Source of the DNA: Geminicoccaceae bacterium
Lineage (GTDB): Bacteria; Pseudomonadota; Alphaproteobacteria; Geminicoccales; Geminicoccaceae
Reading direction: 5' to 3'
Length of the DNA: 64,000 bases
Assembly (NCBI GenBank): GCA_020638465.1
Contig: JACKIM010000001.1
Location: forward strand, 1,393,501-1,457,500
A model generated the notes under the pieces. It did no database searches, had not been told where the DNA came from, and saw nothing but the letters and a program-made list of their open reading frames with translations. How positions within the stretch are numbered: the stretch's first letter is position 1; each line of letters starts with the position of its first letter. Of this stretch, positions 44,673 to 52,636 are shown piece by piece. The translations under genes were made by a program, and so were the position numbers.

Positions 44673-45446
44673 TCAGAGGTCCGGTATGCCGCCGACAAAG
44701 CTGCGATAGGGCGTGGCGGCGGTCCAGCCCGCATCCACCGGCATCATGACACCGGTGACCGCCCGTGCGGCATCGCTGGCCAGGAAGGCAACGACATCGG
44801 CTATGTGTTTGGGATAGACAAGCATGTTGAGGGCGCCGCTCTCGCGGATCCGCCCGGGATCGCGTTCGCCGGCGTCAATACGGCTCTGCATCGCAGGCGT
44901 GATGACATAAGTCGGTGCGACACCGTTGACGCGGATGTCATAAGGACCGAGTTCGACGGCAAGAATCTCGGTGAGCCGCAATATGGCAGTCTTGCTCACG
45001 CAATAGGCGGGCAGGGGAAGGGCGGCAAAGCTGTTGATCGAACCGACGGTGACAATCGCGCCGCTTCGGCGCCGTTTCATGATCTGTCCGAAAACGCGGC
45101 AGGCATGGACGGTGCCATGGTAATTGACCCGCCAAAGGCGGTCATGAGCCTCGACGTCCATCGAGGTGAACGTATCGATTCCCTGCAGGATCCCGGCGGA
45201 GGTCAGCAGAACGTCGACGCGCTCGAACTGTTCGGTGATCCGGCCCGCAGCATTTTCCACTGCGGACAGGTCGGCAACATCGGTCTGGATGGCCATGGCA
45301 TCCGGCAGGTCGGCCGCGACCGCCCGAGCGCGTTCGGTATCGCAATCGAGAATGGCGATCGTGTACCCATCCTTAGCCAGTCTGCGTGCCGAAGCCTCGC
45401 CAATGCCGCTTGCCCCGCCCGTAACGACGGCGACCTTGCGCTCCAT
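44673..45446 (-). CDS. Short-chain dehydrogenase/reductase
   Basis: A 257-residue classical SDR. TGGASGIG at about 9-16 binds the cofactor. The usual NNAG is TSAG here. GSINSF gives the Ser, and YCVSK the Tyr and Lys. The Asp after the second strand (LDCDTERA) predicts NAD preference. The start at 45446 is the ATG directly before ERKVAVVTG; 45476 is an in-frame alternative. It precedes the DHFR-like gene by 6 bp. The substrate is unknown. Confidence 0.9.
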   Translation of the reverse strand: MERKVAVVTGGASGIGEASARRLAKDGYTIAILDCDTERARAVAADLPDAMAIQTDVADLSAVENAAGRITEQFERVDVLLTSAGILQGIDTFTSMDVEAHDRLWRVNYHGTVHACRVFGQIMKRRRSGAIVTVGSINSFAALPLPAYCVSKTAILRLTEILAVELGPYDIRVNGVAPTYVITPAMQSRIDAGERDPGRIRESGALNMLVYPKHIADVVAFLASDAARAVTGVMMPVDAGWTAATPYRSFVGGIPDL

Positions 45447-45565
45447 GTTCCGTTCCCCCCTGCACACTGCGGTCATTTCGACCGGACGCCTCCATCAAAG
45501 CGCAGCTGCCGTTGCGTGTCACGACTGCCCGTCCGCAATCGCCGGGGTTTCGGCTGGCGACGCGA

Positions 45566-46084
45566 TCATCCGACGTTGCTCGAAACCGTCTTCTGATCGC
45601 ATTGGTGAACGCCCAGATAAAGGAGGAGAATGCGCTCATCGACCTTTTCCTGAGTCGAAAGCGTGACCCGTGCCTTCGGCCAGTGGTGACGGATTTCGCT
45701 TTGGAAATCCATCGGATCGCCCATCATGCCCGCGCGGAAACGAATTGCAATGACGGCCTCATCGGACTGGTGAAAGCCGAAATCGACGCCGAAAGGAATG
45801 GCGTTGCTGGCCTGGCAGGCCAGGTAGATGTCCCGGATGACATCTCCGTAGGTGTGCTCGGGAGTATACAGTTCAAGACGGACGAATTCATCAATGGCGG
45901 TAGGCCGGCGGCGATGGCCGATACGGACCGAACGCGTGATCATCGCCGGTTGCAGAGGAGCTTCCGACTTGTCGGTGCGATGACCTAGCAGCGCTTCGAG
46001 CCTCTTGAGTGCCGCGCAGCGTTCGGCTTCGGGCGTACCATGATGCGTAATCATTTGGCGAAGCTTGTCGAGTCGGTCCGTCAA
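45566..46084 (-). CDS. Hypothetical protein
   Basis: A 172-residue soluble protein I do not recognise. Codon use matches neighbours. An N-terminal helical stretch (about 1-35) is followed by an alpha/beta-looking region with GHRRRPTAIDEFVRLELYTPEHTYGDVI and VDFGFHQSDEAVIAIRFRAGMMGDPMDF as landmarks. There is no signal peptide or membrane helix. The start is TTG at 46084, with ATG at 46054 as the alternative. It is divergent from the acylating aldehyde dehydrogenase gene across 238 bp, so it could be a local regulator or accessory, but no DNA-binding motif is seen. Confidence 0.65.
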   Translation of the reverse strand: MTDRLDKLRQMITHHGTPEAERCAALKRLEALLGHRTDKSEAPLQPAMITRSVRIGHRRRPTAIDEFVRLELYTPEHTYGDVIRDIYLACQASNAIPFGVDFGFHQSDEAVIAIRFRAGMMGDPMDFQSEIRHHWPKARVTLSTQEKVDERILLLYLGVHQCDQKTVSSNVG

Positions 46085-46322
46085 GGGCCCCGTTCCAGCA
46101 TTGCGGTGGTGCAGGGAAGATAACCTGAAACGGTAAGAATTTTATTAACAACGCCCCGATGAAAACGACTGCCGAAAATTTTTCCCGGGCCAGGTCCGGT
46201 GGGCAATGGACCTTGATGCGCCGATGATTGCGGCGGTGTGCACCCCACTATCGGCATTTTGCCGGTGGGCTGTTAGACTGCCCGGCAACACGCTGGGAAA
46301 CGGTGCGGGAGGGCAGGTGCCG

Positions 46323-47711
46323 ATGGCGGCCGAAGAGATTGTCGCCACGTTGGTCGGAAGGGCGCGCGAGGCCATGGGCGCCTTTCGCAACGATGACCAG
46401 CAGGCGATTGACGAGGCTGTCACGGCGCTGGCCTGGTCGCTTTATGAACCGGGCCGCGCGCGGGCGATGGCCGAGCTGGCAGTGGCGACGACGGGCCTGG
46501 GGGAGGTCGAGAGCAAGGTCGCCAAGAACCAGCGCAAGACGTTCGGAACGTTGCGTGACCTGTTGCGGGTGAAGTCGACTGGCGCCGTTGCGCGGGACGA
46601 AACTCGCGGTCTGGTAAAATATGCCAAGCCGGTTGGTGTCGTGGCGGCGGTGACCCCTTCGACCAACCCGTCGGCCACGCCCGTGAACAAGGCGATGATG
46701 GCGGTGAAGGGCGGCAATGCGGTGATCATCGCGCCTTCGCCGGCAGCCTTCGAGGCGACGGCGGCGACAGTTGCCAACATGCGCAGTGAACTGGAGCGGG
46801 CAGGGGCGCCTGCGGATCTGGTGCAGATCGTGCCCCAGCCGGTCGATCGTGAACGGACGGCGGCCCTGATGAGGGCGGTCGACCTCGTGGTATGTACCGG
46901 CAGTCAGAACAACGTGCGGGCCGCTTATGCCTCCGGCACGCCCGCCATCGGCGTCGGCGCCGGCAATGTGCCGGTGATTATTGACGAAAGCGCGGATTTC
47001 GACGACGCGGCGGAAAAAATCGCCCGTTCGAAATGTTTCGACAATGCCACATCGTGCAGTTCGGAGAACAGTCTCGTCATTGTCGATGATGTATATGACG
47101 AGATGGTATCCGCCCTGGAGAAAGCGGGAGGCTATCTCGCCGACAGTGACGAACGGGCGCGTATCATTGATCGGCTCTGGGTGAACGGCAGGCTCGGGCG
47201 GGATGTCATTGCACGAGACTATGCCGTGCTTGCCCGGGTCTTCGGTCTTTCGCGAACGGACGCGCGGTTCGTGATGGTGGAGGACAGCGGCGTCGGGCCG
47301 GGGCATCCGCTGTCGGGCGAGAAGCTGTCGCTGGTCCTGACGCTCTATCGCGCCCGCGATTTTTCCGATGCAGGGCGGATCGCCCGGGCCATTCTCGATC
47401 ATCAGGGCCGGGGGCATTCCATCGGCATCCACACGCGCAACATGGATCGCGCCCATGAGCTGGCGCGGACAGTCGACGTGGTCCGGGTGCTGGTCAATCA
47501 GGCCCACACCTTCGCCAATGGTGGCGGCTTCGATACGGGCCTGCCGTTCACGCTGAGCATGGGGTGCGGTACCTGGGCCGGGAACTCGATCAGCGGGAAC
47601 CTCGCCTGGCACCACTTCGTCAATATCACCCATCTGGTGACAACCATCAAGGAAGACAGGCCTGCCGAAGAGGAGCTGTTCGGAGCCTACTGGGAGAAAT
47701 TCGGCCGATGA
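46323..47711 (+). CDS. CoA-acylating aldehyde dehydrogenase (SauS-like)
   Basis: A 462-residue aldehyde dehydrogenase of the CoA-acylating class (EutE, PduP, SauS type). It oxidises an aldehyde with NAD(P) and CoA to an acyl-CoA. The class marker TPSTNPSATP is at 111-120. The catalytic Cys is Cys245 in FDNATSCSSENS, and VGAGNVPVIID is conserved. The NATSCSSENS spelling is what I associate with sulfoacetaldehyde dehydrogenases, but this is recollection. GGGAGGG precedes the ATG. The stop overlaps the CoA ligase beta gene (ATGA), so acyl-CoA should pass to that ligase. Confidence 0.87.
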   Translation: MAAEEIVATLVGRAREAMGAFRNDDQQAIDEAVTALAWSLYEPGRARAMAELAVATTGLGEVESKVAKNQRKTFGTLRDLLRVKSTGAVARDETRGLVKYAKPVGVVAAVTPSTNPSATPVNKAMMAVKGGNAVIIAPSPAAFEATAATVANMRSELERAGAPADLVQIVPQPVDRERTAALMRAVDLVVCTGSQNNVRAAYASGTPAIGVGAGNVPVIIDESADFDDAAEKIARSKCFDNATSCSSENSLVIVDDVYDEMVSALEKAGGYLADSDERARIIDRLWVNGRLGRDVIARDYAVLARVFGLSRTDARFVMVEDSGVGPGHPLSGEKLSLVLTLYRARDFSDAGRIARAILDHQGRGHSIGIHTRNMDRAHELARTVDVVRVLVNQAHTFANGGGFDTGLPFTLSMGCGTWAGNSISGNLAWHHFVNITHLVTTIKEDRPAEEELFGAYWEKFGR

Positions 47712-48796
47712 ATCTTCTCGAACATGCGGGCAAGTCATTGCTGGCGGTCGCCGGAATCAATGTTCCCCAAGGATATGTCTGCCGGAATCTGGACGAGGTG
47801 GCTGTCGCGGCCGAGGCGCTCGGACCCTGCGTCGTCAAGGCTCAGGTACCCGCGGGACGGCGCGGCAAGGCGGGTGGCATCCGGCTGGCGGACAACATCG
47901 AGGAGGCCGTGGCGGCAGCCGAGCAGGTCTTCGACATGGTCATCGGCGGGCATGTGGTCCGCGAATTGCTCGTGGAACAGCAGGTCGAGATCGTCGAGGA
48001 GATCTATGTCGCGCTCGTCAACGATCCGGAAACGAAAGGGCCGATGCTGCTTTTCAGCGCCGAGGGCGGGATGGAGGTCGAGGACCTGGTGCGTGAACGG
48101 CCGGAAACGCTGCTGCGCCTGCCGGTCGACATCCGTGATGGCATGGGGCAGGTTCCGCTGGAACGTGGCGTCTCGCAACTCATTCAGATCCTCTATCTGC
48201 TGTTCATCGAGGCCGATGCGGAGCTGCTGGAGATCAACCCGCTGGTGCGTACCGTGGACGGCGAACTCGTGGCCCTCGATTGCAAGCTCGCCTTTGACGA
48301 CTCGTCGGCCTGGCGGCAGCCGGACCTGGTCGAGATCAGCGAGCCGGAACGGCTGACGGCGCTGGAGGCCCGGGCACGGGACATGGGGTTGCGGTACATC
48401 GAGCTGGACGGTGACGTGGGCATTCTCGCCAATGGTGCAGGACTGACCATGACGACAATGGATGCGGTCACTCACTATGGTGGCCGGCCGGCCAATTTTC
48501 TCGAGATCGGCGGCGATGCCTACACGCGGGCCAAGGATGCCCTGTCGCTGGTGCTGTCGAACCCGAGGGTGAAGAGCTTGCTGGTCAATTTCTGCGGTGC
48601 GTTCGCCCGCACCGATGTGATGACCGAGGGACTGCTTGCCGCATGGGACGAGGTCCCCGACGACATGCCCGTATTCTTCACGATCCATGGCACGGGCGAC
48701 GAGGAGGCCATTGCCATGATCCGGGATAGGCTGGGAATGGAACCGTTCGAGTTGATGGACGATGCGGTCGTCGCGGCGGTCGAGGCTGCACGATGA
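47708..48796 (+). CDS. ADP-forming acyl-CoA ligase, SucC-like beta subunit
   Basis: A 362-residue homologue of succinyl-CoA synthetase beta, about 25 residues shorter than SucC. The ATP-grasp start HAGKSLLAVAGINVPQGY and VVKAQVPAGRRGKAGGI are clear. Downstream are LLEINPLVRTVDG, ALDCKLAFDD and ILANGAGLTMTTMD, then GGRPANFLEIGGDA. It overlaps both neighbours in ATGA fashion. It should hydrolyse acyl-CoA while making ATP from ADP and Pi. It is not the citric-acid-cycle SucC, judging by divergence and its pairing with an aldehyde dehydrogenase. Confidence 0.87.
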   Translation: MNLLEHAGKSLLAVAGINVPQGYVCRNLDEVAVAAEALGPCVVKAQVPAGRRGKAGGIRLADNIEEAVAAAEQVFDMVIGGHVVRELLVEQQVEIVEEIYVALVNDPETKGPMLLFSAEGGMEVEDLVRERPETLLRLPVDIRDGMGQVPLERGVSQLIQILYLLFIEADAELLEINPLVRTVDGELVALDCKLAFDDSSAWRQPDLVEISEPERLTALEARARDMGLRYIELDGDVGILANGAGLTMTTMDAVTHYGGRPANFLEIGGDAYTRAKDALSLVLSNPRVKSLLVNFCGAFARTDVMTEGLLAAWDEVPDDMPVFFTIHGTGDEEAIAMIRDRLGMEPFELMDDAVVAAVEAAR

Positions 48797-49653
48797 TCGT
48801 CGGCGGGAACGAGACGGTTCTCGTCCAGGGCATGACCGGCAGGCAGGGCACCTTCTGGACAGGGCGCATGCGCGAGTATGGCACCGGCATCATCGGCGGC
48901 GTCAATCCGAAGAAGGCCGGAACCCGACACATCGGCCTTCCGGTCTGGGGATCGGCAGTCGAGGCCGCGGGCGATGTCGCCATCGATGCGACGGTGCTGT
49001 TCATTCCGCCGCAAGGTGTCAAGGCCGCAGCCCTTGATGCCCTTGCTGCCGGTATCCGCAAGCTTGTCATCCTGACCGAGCACGTGCCGGTGCACGACGT
49101 CATGTGGGTGCTCGCTGCCGCACGCGAGGCGGGGGCGCAGGTGATCGGTCCCAACACGGCTGGCATCGTTACCGCGGGCGAGAGCTTTGTCGGCTTCATG
49201 CCGGCCTCCAATCCGCGCATCTTTCGTTCAGGCACCGTGGGGGTCATCTCCCGGTCCGGCTCGCTGGGAACCTTTGTCTGCCTGCGCCTGTGCCAGGCCG
49301 GACTCGGTATCTCGCATTTCATAGGTATCGGCGGCGATCCGGTGACCGGCACCACGACGCTGGATGCCGTGCGCATTCTCGATGCCGATGAACATACCGA
49401 AGCGATCGCCATCGTGGGTGAGATTGGTGGATCGATGGAGGAAGCTGCCGCTGAATATGTGAGCACCATGACCAAGCCGGTTGCCGCCTTCATCGCCGGC
49501 GCTGCCGCGCCCGAAGGCCGCAGGATGGGGCATGCCGGGGCGATCGTCGTCGGTGGCAAGGGATCGTTCGCCAGCAAGCGCAGGGCCCTGGAGCGTGCGG
49601 GGGTACGCGTCGTGCCGACACCCGCCGGTATTCCCGATGCCCTGCAGCTGTGA
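48793..49653 (+). CDS. ADP-forming acyl-CoA ligase, SucD-like alpha subunit
   Basis: A 286-residue homologue of SucD carrying the CoA site and phosphohistidine. VQGMTGRQGTFWTGRM and GGVNPKKAGTRHIGLPVW match the SucD N-terminus. The active His247 is in RMGHAGAIVVGGKG. The usual PNCPGII is PNTAGIV here, a change near the acyl site that may reflect a non-succinate substrate. It ends the three-gene operon. No Rho-independent terminator follows directly; the nearest strong hairpin is at 50078. Confidence 0.87.
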   Translation: MIVGGNETVLVQGMTGRQGTFWTGRMREYGTGIIGGVNPKKAGTRHIGLPVWGSAVEAAGDVAIDATVLFIPPQGVKAAALDALAAGIRKLVILTEHVPVHDVMWVLAAAREAGAQVIGPNTAGIVTAGESFVGFMPASNPRIFRSGTVGVISRSGSLGTFVCLRLCQAGLGISHFIGIGGDPVTGTTTLDAVRILDADEHTEAIAIVGEIGGSMEEAAAEYVSTMTKPVAAFIAGAAAPEGRRMGHAGAIVVGGKGSFASKRRALERAGVRVVPTPAGIPDALQL

Positions 49654-49891
49654 TGGAGGTGGTTCGAAACGGACAGTGCCGGAACTTTTGTGATTGACAC
49701 GAAATGCGGGAAAAGTGCATATTTCCCAGTACACCGATAGACTATCACAGGAGGTCAAGTGTTGGTCACGCAAGTAGGCGTGATCTGATAAGGTAAGCAA
49801 TTCCGTCAACTTCCAGTGTGGAGAATATGATGGAGACTCTGCCACCCACTTGTTCTTTTCGGTCCTGATATCCTTCCAGATTATACCTTCT

Positions 49892-49917
49892 CATTATGCA
49901 GTATATACTGCGTAATG
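49892..49917. promoter_or_regulatory. 26-bp near-perfect palindrome
   Basis: An inverted repeat centred between 49904 and 49905 with core GCAGTATATACTGC. Outside the core one T/G mismatch is followed by five more matching pairs (CATTA/TAATG). The symmetry suits a dimeric repressor site. It is 239 bp after the SucD-like stop and 540 bp from the RraA-like stop, so which gene it would serve is unclear. Confidence 0.4.
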
Positions 49918-50077
49918 AAATGTCAGTGCTTGGAGGGTTGTGTCGTCTGCAGCATGATTGATGACACCATACAGGGCTATCGGAAATTTCTTCAACTGCC
50001 TTCGGCAGTATGTACCGTGTCATGATACGGTGAGTTTTCGGTTCAAAAACCGGAAAGCCTTACGGCAATGACAATAT

Positions 50078-50107
50078 GGCCCCGTTTGCCTTCGAGCAAA
50101 CGGGGCC
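50078..50107. terminator. 12-bp perfect hairpin, terminator-like
   Basis: The stem GGCCCCGTTTGC pairs perfectly with GCAAACGGGGCC around a 6-nt loop. On the plus strand it is followed by TTGCTGTTATA, a poor U-run. It may end the aldehyde dehydrogenase/ligase transcript or, read on the minus strand, that of the RraA-like gene. It is the strongest hairpin in the gap. Confidence 0.5.
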
Positions 50108-50456
50108 TTGCTGTTATAATGACCACCCTGCCACAAGCAGCCGGGTGGAGAACAGGCCGCCCGTAACGGGTCGTGCCGCTCGCCATCGGTTGCTGTGCTG
50201 CCGGCCGGGCCGTCTCGCGATTTGAACCGACAACCACACGCCGCCAAAATGACCCACCCGCCATCGAACGCGGCGATGATCTTCTTGCGGAACACCGCTG
50301 GCAGGGCGAGCGGCAAATGGCCATTGCCGGTCATGGCGAGCATGACCAGACCGGTCGGTCGTACGGAACGGGCTCGAACGCCAGTTCCTTGTACCATCCC
50401 GGATACCTGGGCCATGCCCGCCAGCCCGAAAACGAATCGTCGATGAATGGAGCGGG

Positions 50457-51155
50457 TTAGTGGATATCCTCCGCTTCTCCCATTGCCGCGCGCAGCTTCT
50501 CGATGGAGAAGTCATGACTGCGTGCCGCCTTGAGAACGGGTTCCTCCTTGCGCACACAAAGATCGATGGCCGCTGGCAATTCGGCAACGCGGTCATGCGG
50601 GATGACCACGGCACCATGGCGGTCGGCGTGGATGAGGTCTCCGTGATTGACCGTCATCCCGTGGATATTGACCGGCACGTTGAAGGCTTCGACATGCACC
50701 TTGGCATGGCTCGGGCCGACGAGGCCGGCCAGAAGCTGGAAGCGGGAGTCGACGGCATCGAGGTCGCGGATAGAGCCGTTGGTAATGCAGCCGAGTACGC
50801 CGAGACCACGATGCACAGCCGTGTTGACCTCGCCCCACATGGCACCGATCCCCGGTTGGGGATCGAGGTCCTGGACAACGGCAATCGTCGGGCCGGGCTT
50901 GCTGGCCACGTATTCGTAATAGGCGAGGCGGTGGGCCTTGGCTTCGGCACCGGCAAGCCTGGAACCCTGAACCGCGCGCATCGTGGAGGTACGGGCGAAA
51001 CCGACGATGGGTTTCATGTCGGGGAAAGCGCAAAAGAACGGCTTGGTGGTGAAACCGGTTATCACCCGGTCGCCATAGACGACTTCCAGCGCGTTGCAGA
51101 TGGTCGGTGTATCGAAGCCGGCCAGATGGTCGAGAAGTGATTGTTCCAGGGTCAT
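50457..51155 (-). CDS. RraA-like protein (HMG/CHA aldolase family)
   Basis: A 232-residue member of the RraA/aldolase family. The family signature GVLGCITNGSIRDLDAV supplies the Asp/Arg pair that binds metal and substrate. HGMTVNHGDLIHADRHGAVVIP is the second conserved region. Relatives include class II 4-hydroxy-4-methyl-2-oxoglutarate aldolases and RraA RNase E inhibitors. The long N-terminus (about 55 residues before the core) favours the enzyme-like branch. It follows the Ldh2-type dehydrogenase by 3 bp on the same strand, implying a shared catabolic step on a hydroxy- or keto-acid. Confidence 0.85.
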   Translation of the reverse strand: MTLEQSLLDHLAGFDTPTICNALEVVYGDRVITGFTTKPFFCAFPDMKPIVGFARTSTMRAVQGSRLAGAEAKAHRLAYYEYVASKPGPTIAVVQDLDPQPGIGAMWGEVNTAVHRGLGVLGCITNGSIRDLDAVDSRFQLLAGLVGPSHAKVHVEAFNVPVNIHGMTVNHGDLIHADRHGAVVIPHDRVAELPAAIDLCVRKEEPVLKAARSHDFSIEKLRAAMGEAEDIH

Positions 51156-51158
51156 GAC

Positions 51159-52244
51159 TTATCCCAAAAGATCGTTGATGCGGCCGTCATCGATACCCAC
51201 CGAGCGGGCAGCACCGAGAATGGCGTTCCAGGTATCCTCCGGAAGGGGTATTCCGTTGGCTGTGCGTTCGCTCTCAAGCTTGCGCTCCTTGTCGCCCGGA
51301 ACCATCACGGGCGTGTCCGGGTCGGCAGGTTCGCTCGCGTGAATCCAGTCAACATAGGCCTGGGCTTCATCGCGCAACGCCTCTTCCCCGCCGAAGAAGG
51401 AAGGCTTGAGATAGATCGAAAGCATGCCGTTGTGGAATATCCCCACTTCGCCCTTGTTGGCACCGGACCCGCCCAGCGCGCCGGCGAGCAGGTCGCAGGC
51501 AAGCGACAGGCCCGAGCCCTTGTGTTCGCCGAAGGTGCGCAGCGCACCCGGTCCTTTCGTGGGGTCGGGATAACCATCATCCGGCGGAGGTCCATAAAGG
51601 GCGGAGGTATCGTTGGTGAGCGTACCGTCGGGGCTGACAAGCGCGTCGCCGGGGATCGGCTTGCCCCCCTGACGAGCCACCAGCGCCTTTCCCTCGGCGA
51701 CCATCGACGTGGCGAAGTCGAGGATGAAGGGCTTGCCGTCGCGGGTCGGGACACCGATGGCTATGGGATTGGTCGATGTGCGGCGGTCCCGACCGCCATA
51801 GGGCGCGACCAGCAATGAACTGTGAACATTGACGAAATGCAGTGAAACCAACCCGGCTTTCACAGCCATTTCGGCATAGTCGCCAATACGGCCCAGGTGT
51901 CCGGCATTGCGCAATGCCACTACCGACACGCCGTGAGCTTCGGCCTTCTCGATGCCGATCTGGCAAGCCTCGGGACCGACCGTCTGACCCATGCCGTGCT
52001 TGCCATCGAGCATGGTGATGGCCGGCGTATCGACCAGTCGTTCAACATGCTGGCCGGGCTTCACACGGCCGATGCCGATCCACTCGACATAGCGTGGAAC
52101 ACGGATCACGCCATGACTGTCGTGACCGGTCAGGTTGGCCTTGCTGAGATAGTGCGCGATACGAACGGCTTCGTCGTCGGGACATCCGGCTTCGACGAAA
52201 ATGGCCTGAACGAGACGCTTGAGTGACGTCACTGTGACGAGCAC
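51159..52244 (-). CDS. Malate/L-lactate/sulfolactate dehydrogenase family (Ldh2)
   Basis: A 361-residue NAD(P)-dependent 2-hydroxyacid dehydrogenase of the Ldh2 fold, unrelated to Rossmann LDH. Landmarks are GHDSHGVIRVPRYVEW with the catalytic His, GKHGMGQTVG, RNAGHLGRIGDYAE, TNPIAIGVPT and EHKGSGLSLACDLLAGALGG. The family includes malate, ureidoglycolate and (R)-sulfolactate dehydrogenases, so substrate cannot be set from motifs. It is first of a two-gene unit with the RraA-like gene. An alternative start is possible but the first codon gives the usual family N-terminus. Confidence 0.88.
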   Translation of the reverse strand: MLVTVTSLKRLVQAIFVEAGCPDDEAVRIAHYLSKANLTGHDSHGVIRVPRYVEWIGIGRVKPGQHVERLVDTPAITMLDGKHGMGQTVGPEACQIGIEKAEAHGVSVVALRNAGHLGRIGDYAEMAVKAGLVSLHFVNVHSSLLVAPYGGRDRRTSTNPIAIGVPTRDGKPFILDFATSMVAEGKALVARQGGKPIPGDALVSPDGTLTNDTSALYGPPPDDGYPDPTKGPGALRTFGEHKGSGLSLACDLLAGALGGSGANKGEVGIFHNGMLSIYLKPSFFGGEEALRDEAQAYVDWIHASEPADPDTPVMVPGDKERKLESERTANGIPLPEDTWNAILGAARSVGIDDGRINDLLG

Positions 52245-52351
52245 ACCAATTTCCTCCCCTTTTGCAGAATTGCCGGATGAACCTAGCGAAGCGGGGCGGA
52301 AACGAAAAGTGCGGTTGAAGGTCGATTATCGCGCCTGCATGCCGTGCAGCG

Positions 52352-52636
52352 TCAGACAGCGGCTTTCAGGGGTTGGCCCGGGATCTCGATGTTGACTTCG
52401 AGGGTCGAGAATCCGGTGCCGGCCTGGAAGTCGACATTCACCTTCTCGTCGTCGATCTCGACATATTTGCGGATGACCTCGATCAGCTCCTTTTGCATCA
52501 GGGGCAGGAAGTCGGGTCCCCCGCCACACTTGCGATCGAGTGCCACGAGCACCTGAAGCCGCTGTTTTGCCGTATCGGCCGAGGACGGGCCCCGGCGCGA
52601 CAACTGCGAGAGCTTGAAGAAATCGAAAAGCCTCAT
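52352..52636 (-). CDS. minE: Cell division topological specificity factor MinE
   Basis: A 94-residue MinE that stimulates MinD ATPase and drives pole-to-pole oscillation. The N-terminal amphipathic start MRLFDFFKL is followed by the MinD-contact helix AKQRLQVLVALDRKC and the dimer domain LMQKELIEVIRKYVEIDDEKV. It overlaps the minD stop by 4 bp. It is last in minC-minD-minE. Confidence 0.95.
   Translation of the reverse strand: MRLFDFFKLSQLSRRGPSSADTAKQRLQVLVALDRKCGGGPDFLPLMQKELIEVIRKYVEIDDEKVNVDFQAGTGFSTLEVNIEIPGQPLKAAV

Larger units (their letters stand above)
49654..50456. other. 803-bp gap with low-GC, palindrome-rich DNA
   Basis: No convincing gene is seen between the SucD-like gene and the RraA-like gene. 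The stretch 49680-50060 is visibly A/T-richer than all its surroundings. It holds a 26-bp near-perfect palindrome (49892-49917), small hairpins at about 49996-50008 and 50038-50052, and a long perfect hairpin at 50078-50107. A good AGGAGG at 49750-49756 precedes a GTG/TTG reading of only nine codons. An 85-codon minus-strand frame (49766-50023) has no homology I recognise and I do not call it. The part from 50110 to 50456 is high GC and shows nothing definite. Confidence 0.5.

Noticed and set aside
46323..49653. Firm assignment as sulfoacetaldehyde/sulfoacetate genes
   Set aside because: Motif spelling is suggestive, but no sulfonate transporter, lyase or regulator is adjacent and no alignment could be run.
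49766..50023. 85-codon minus-strand frame in the low-GC gap
   Set aside because: No homology, weak start context and it spans the palindrome; kept only as a note in the gap entry.
50030..50060. GGTTCAAAAACC segment resembling a tRNA T-arm
   Set aside because: No acceptor, D or anticodon arms can be formed around it.
50020..50415. 131-codon minus-strand frame beside the RraA-like gene
   Set aside because: It crosses the long hairpin, has mixed composition and no recognisable domain.
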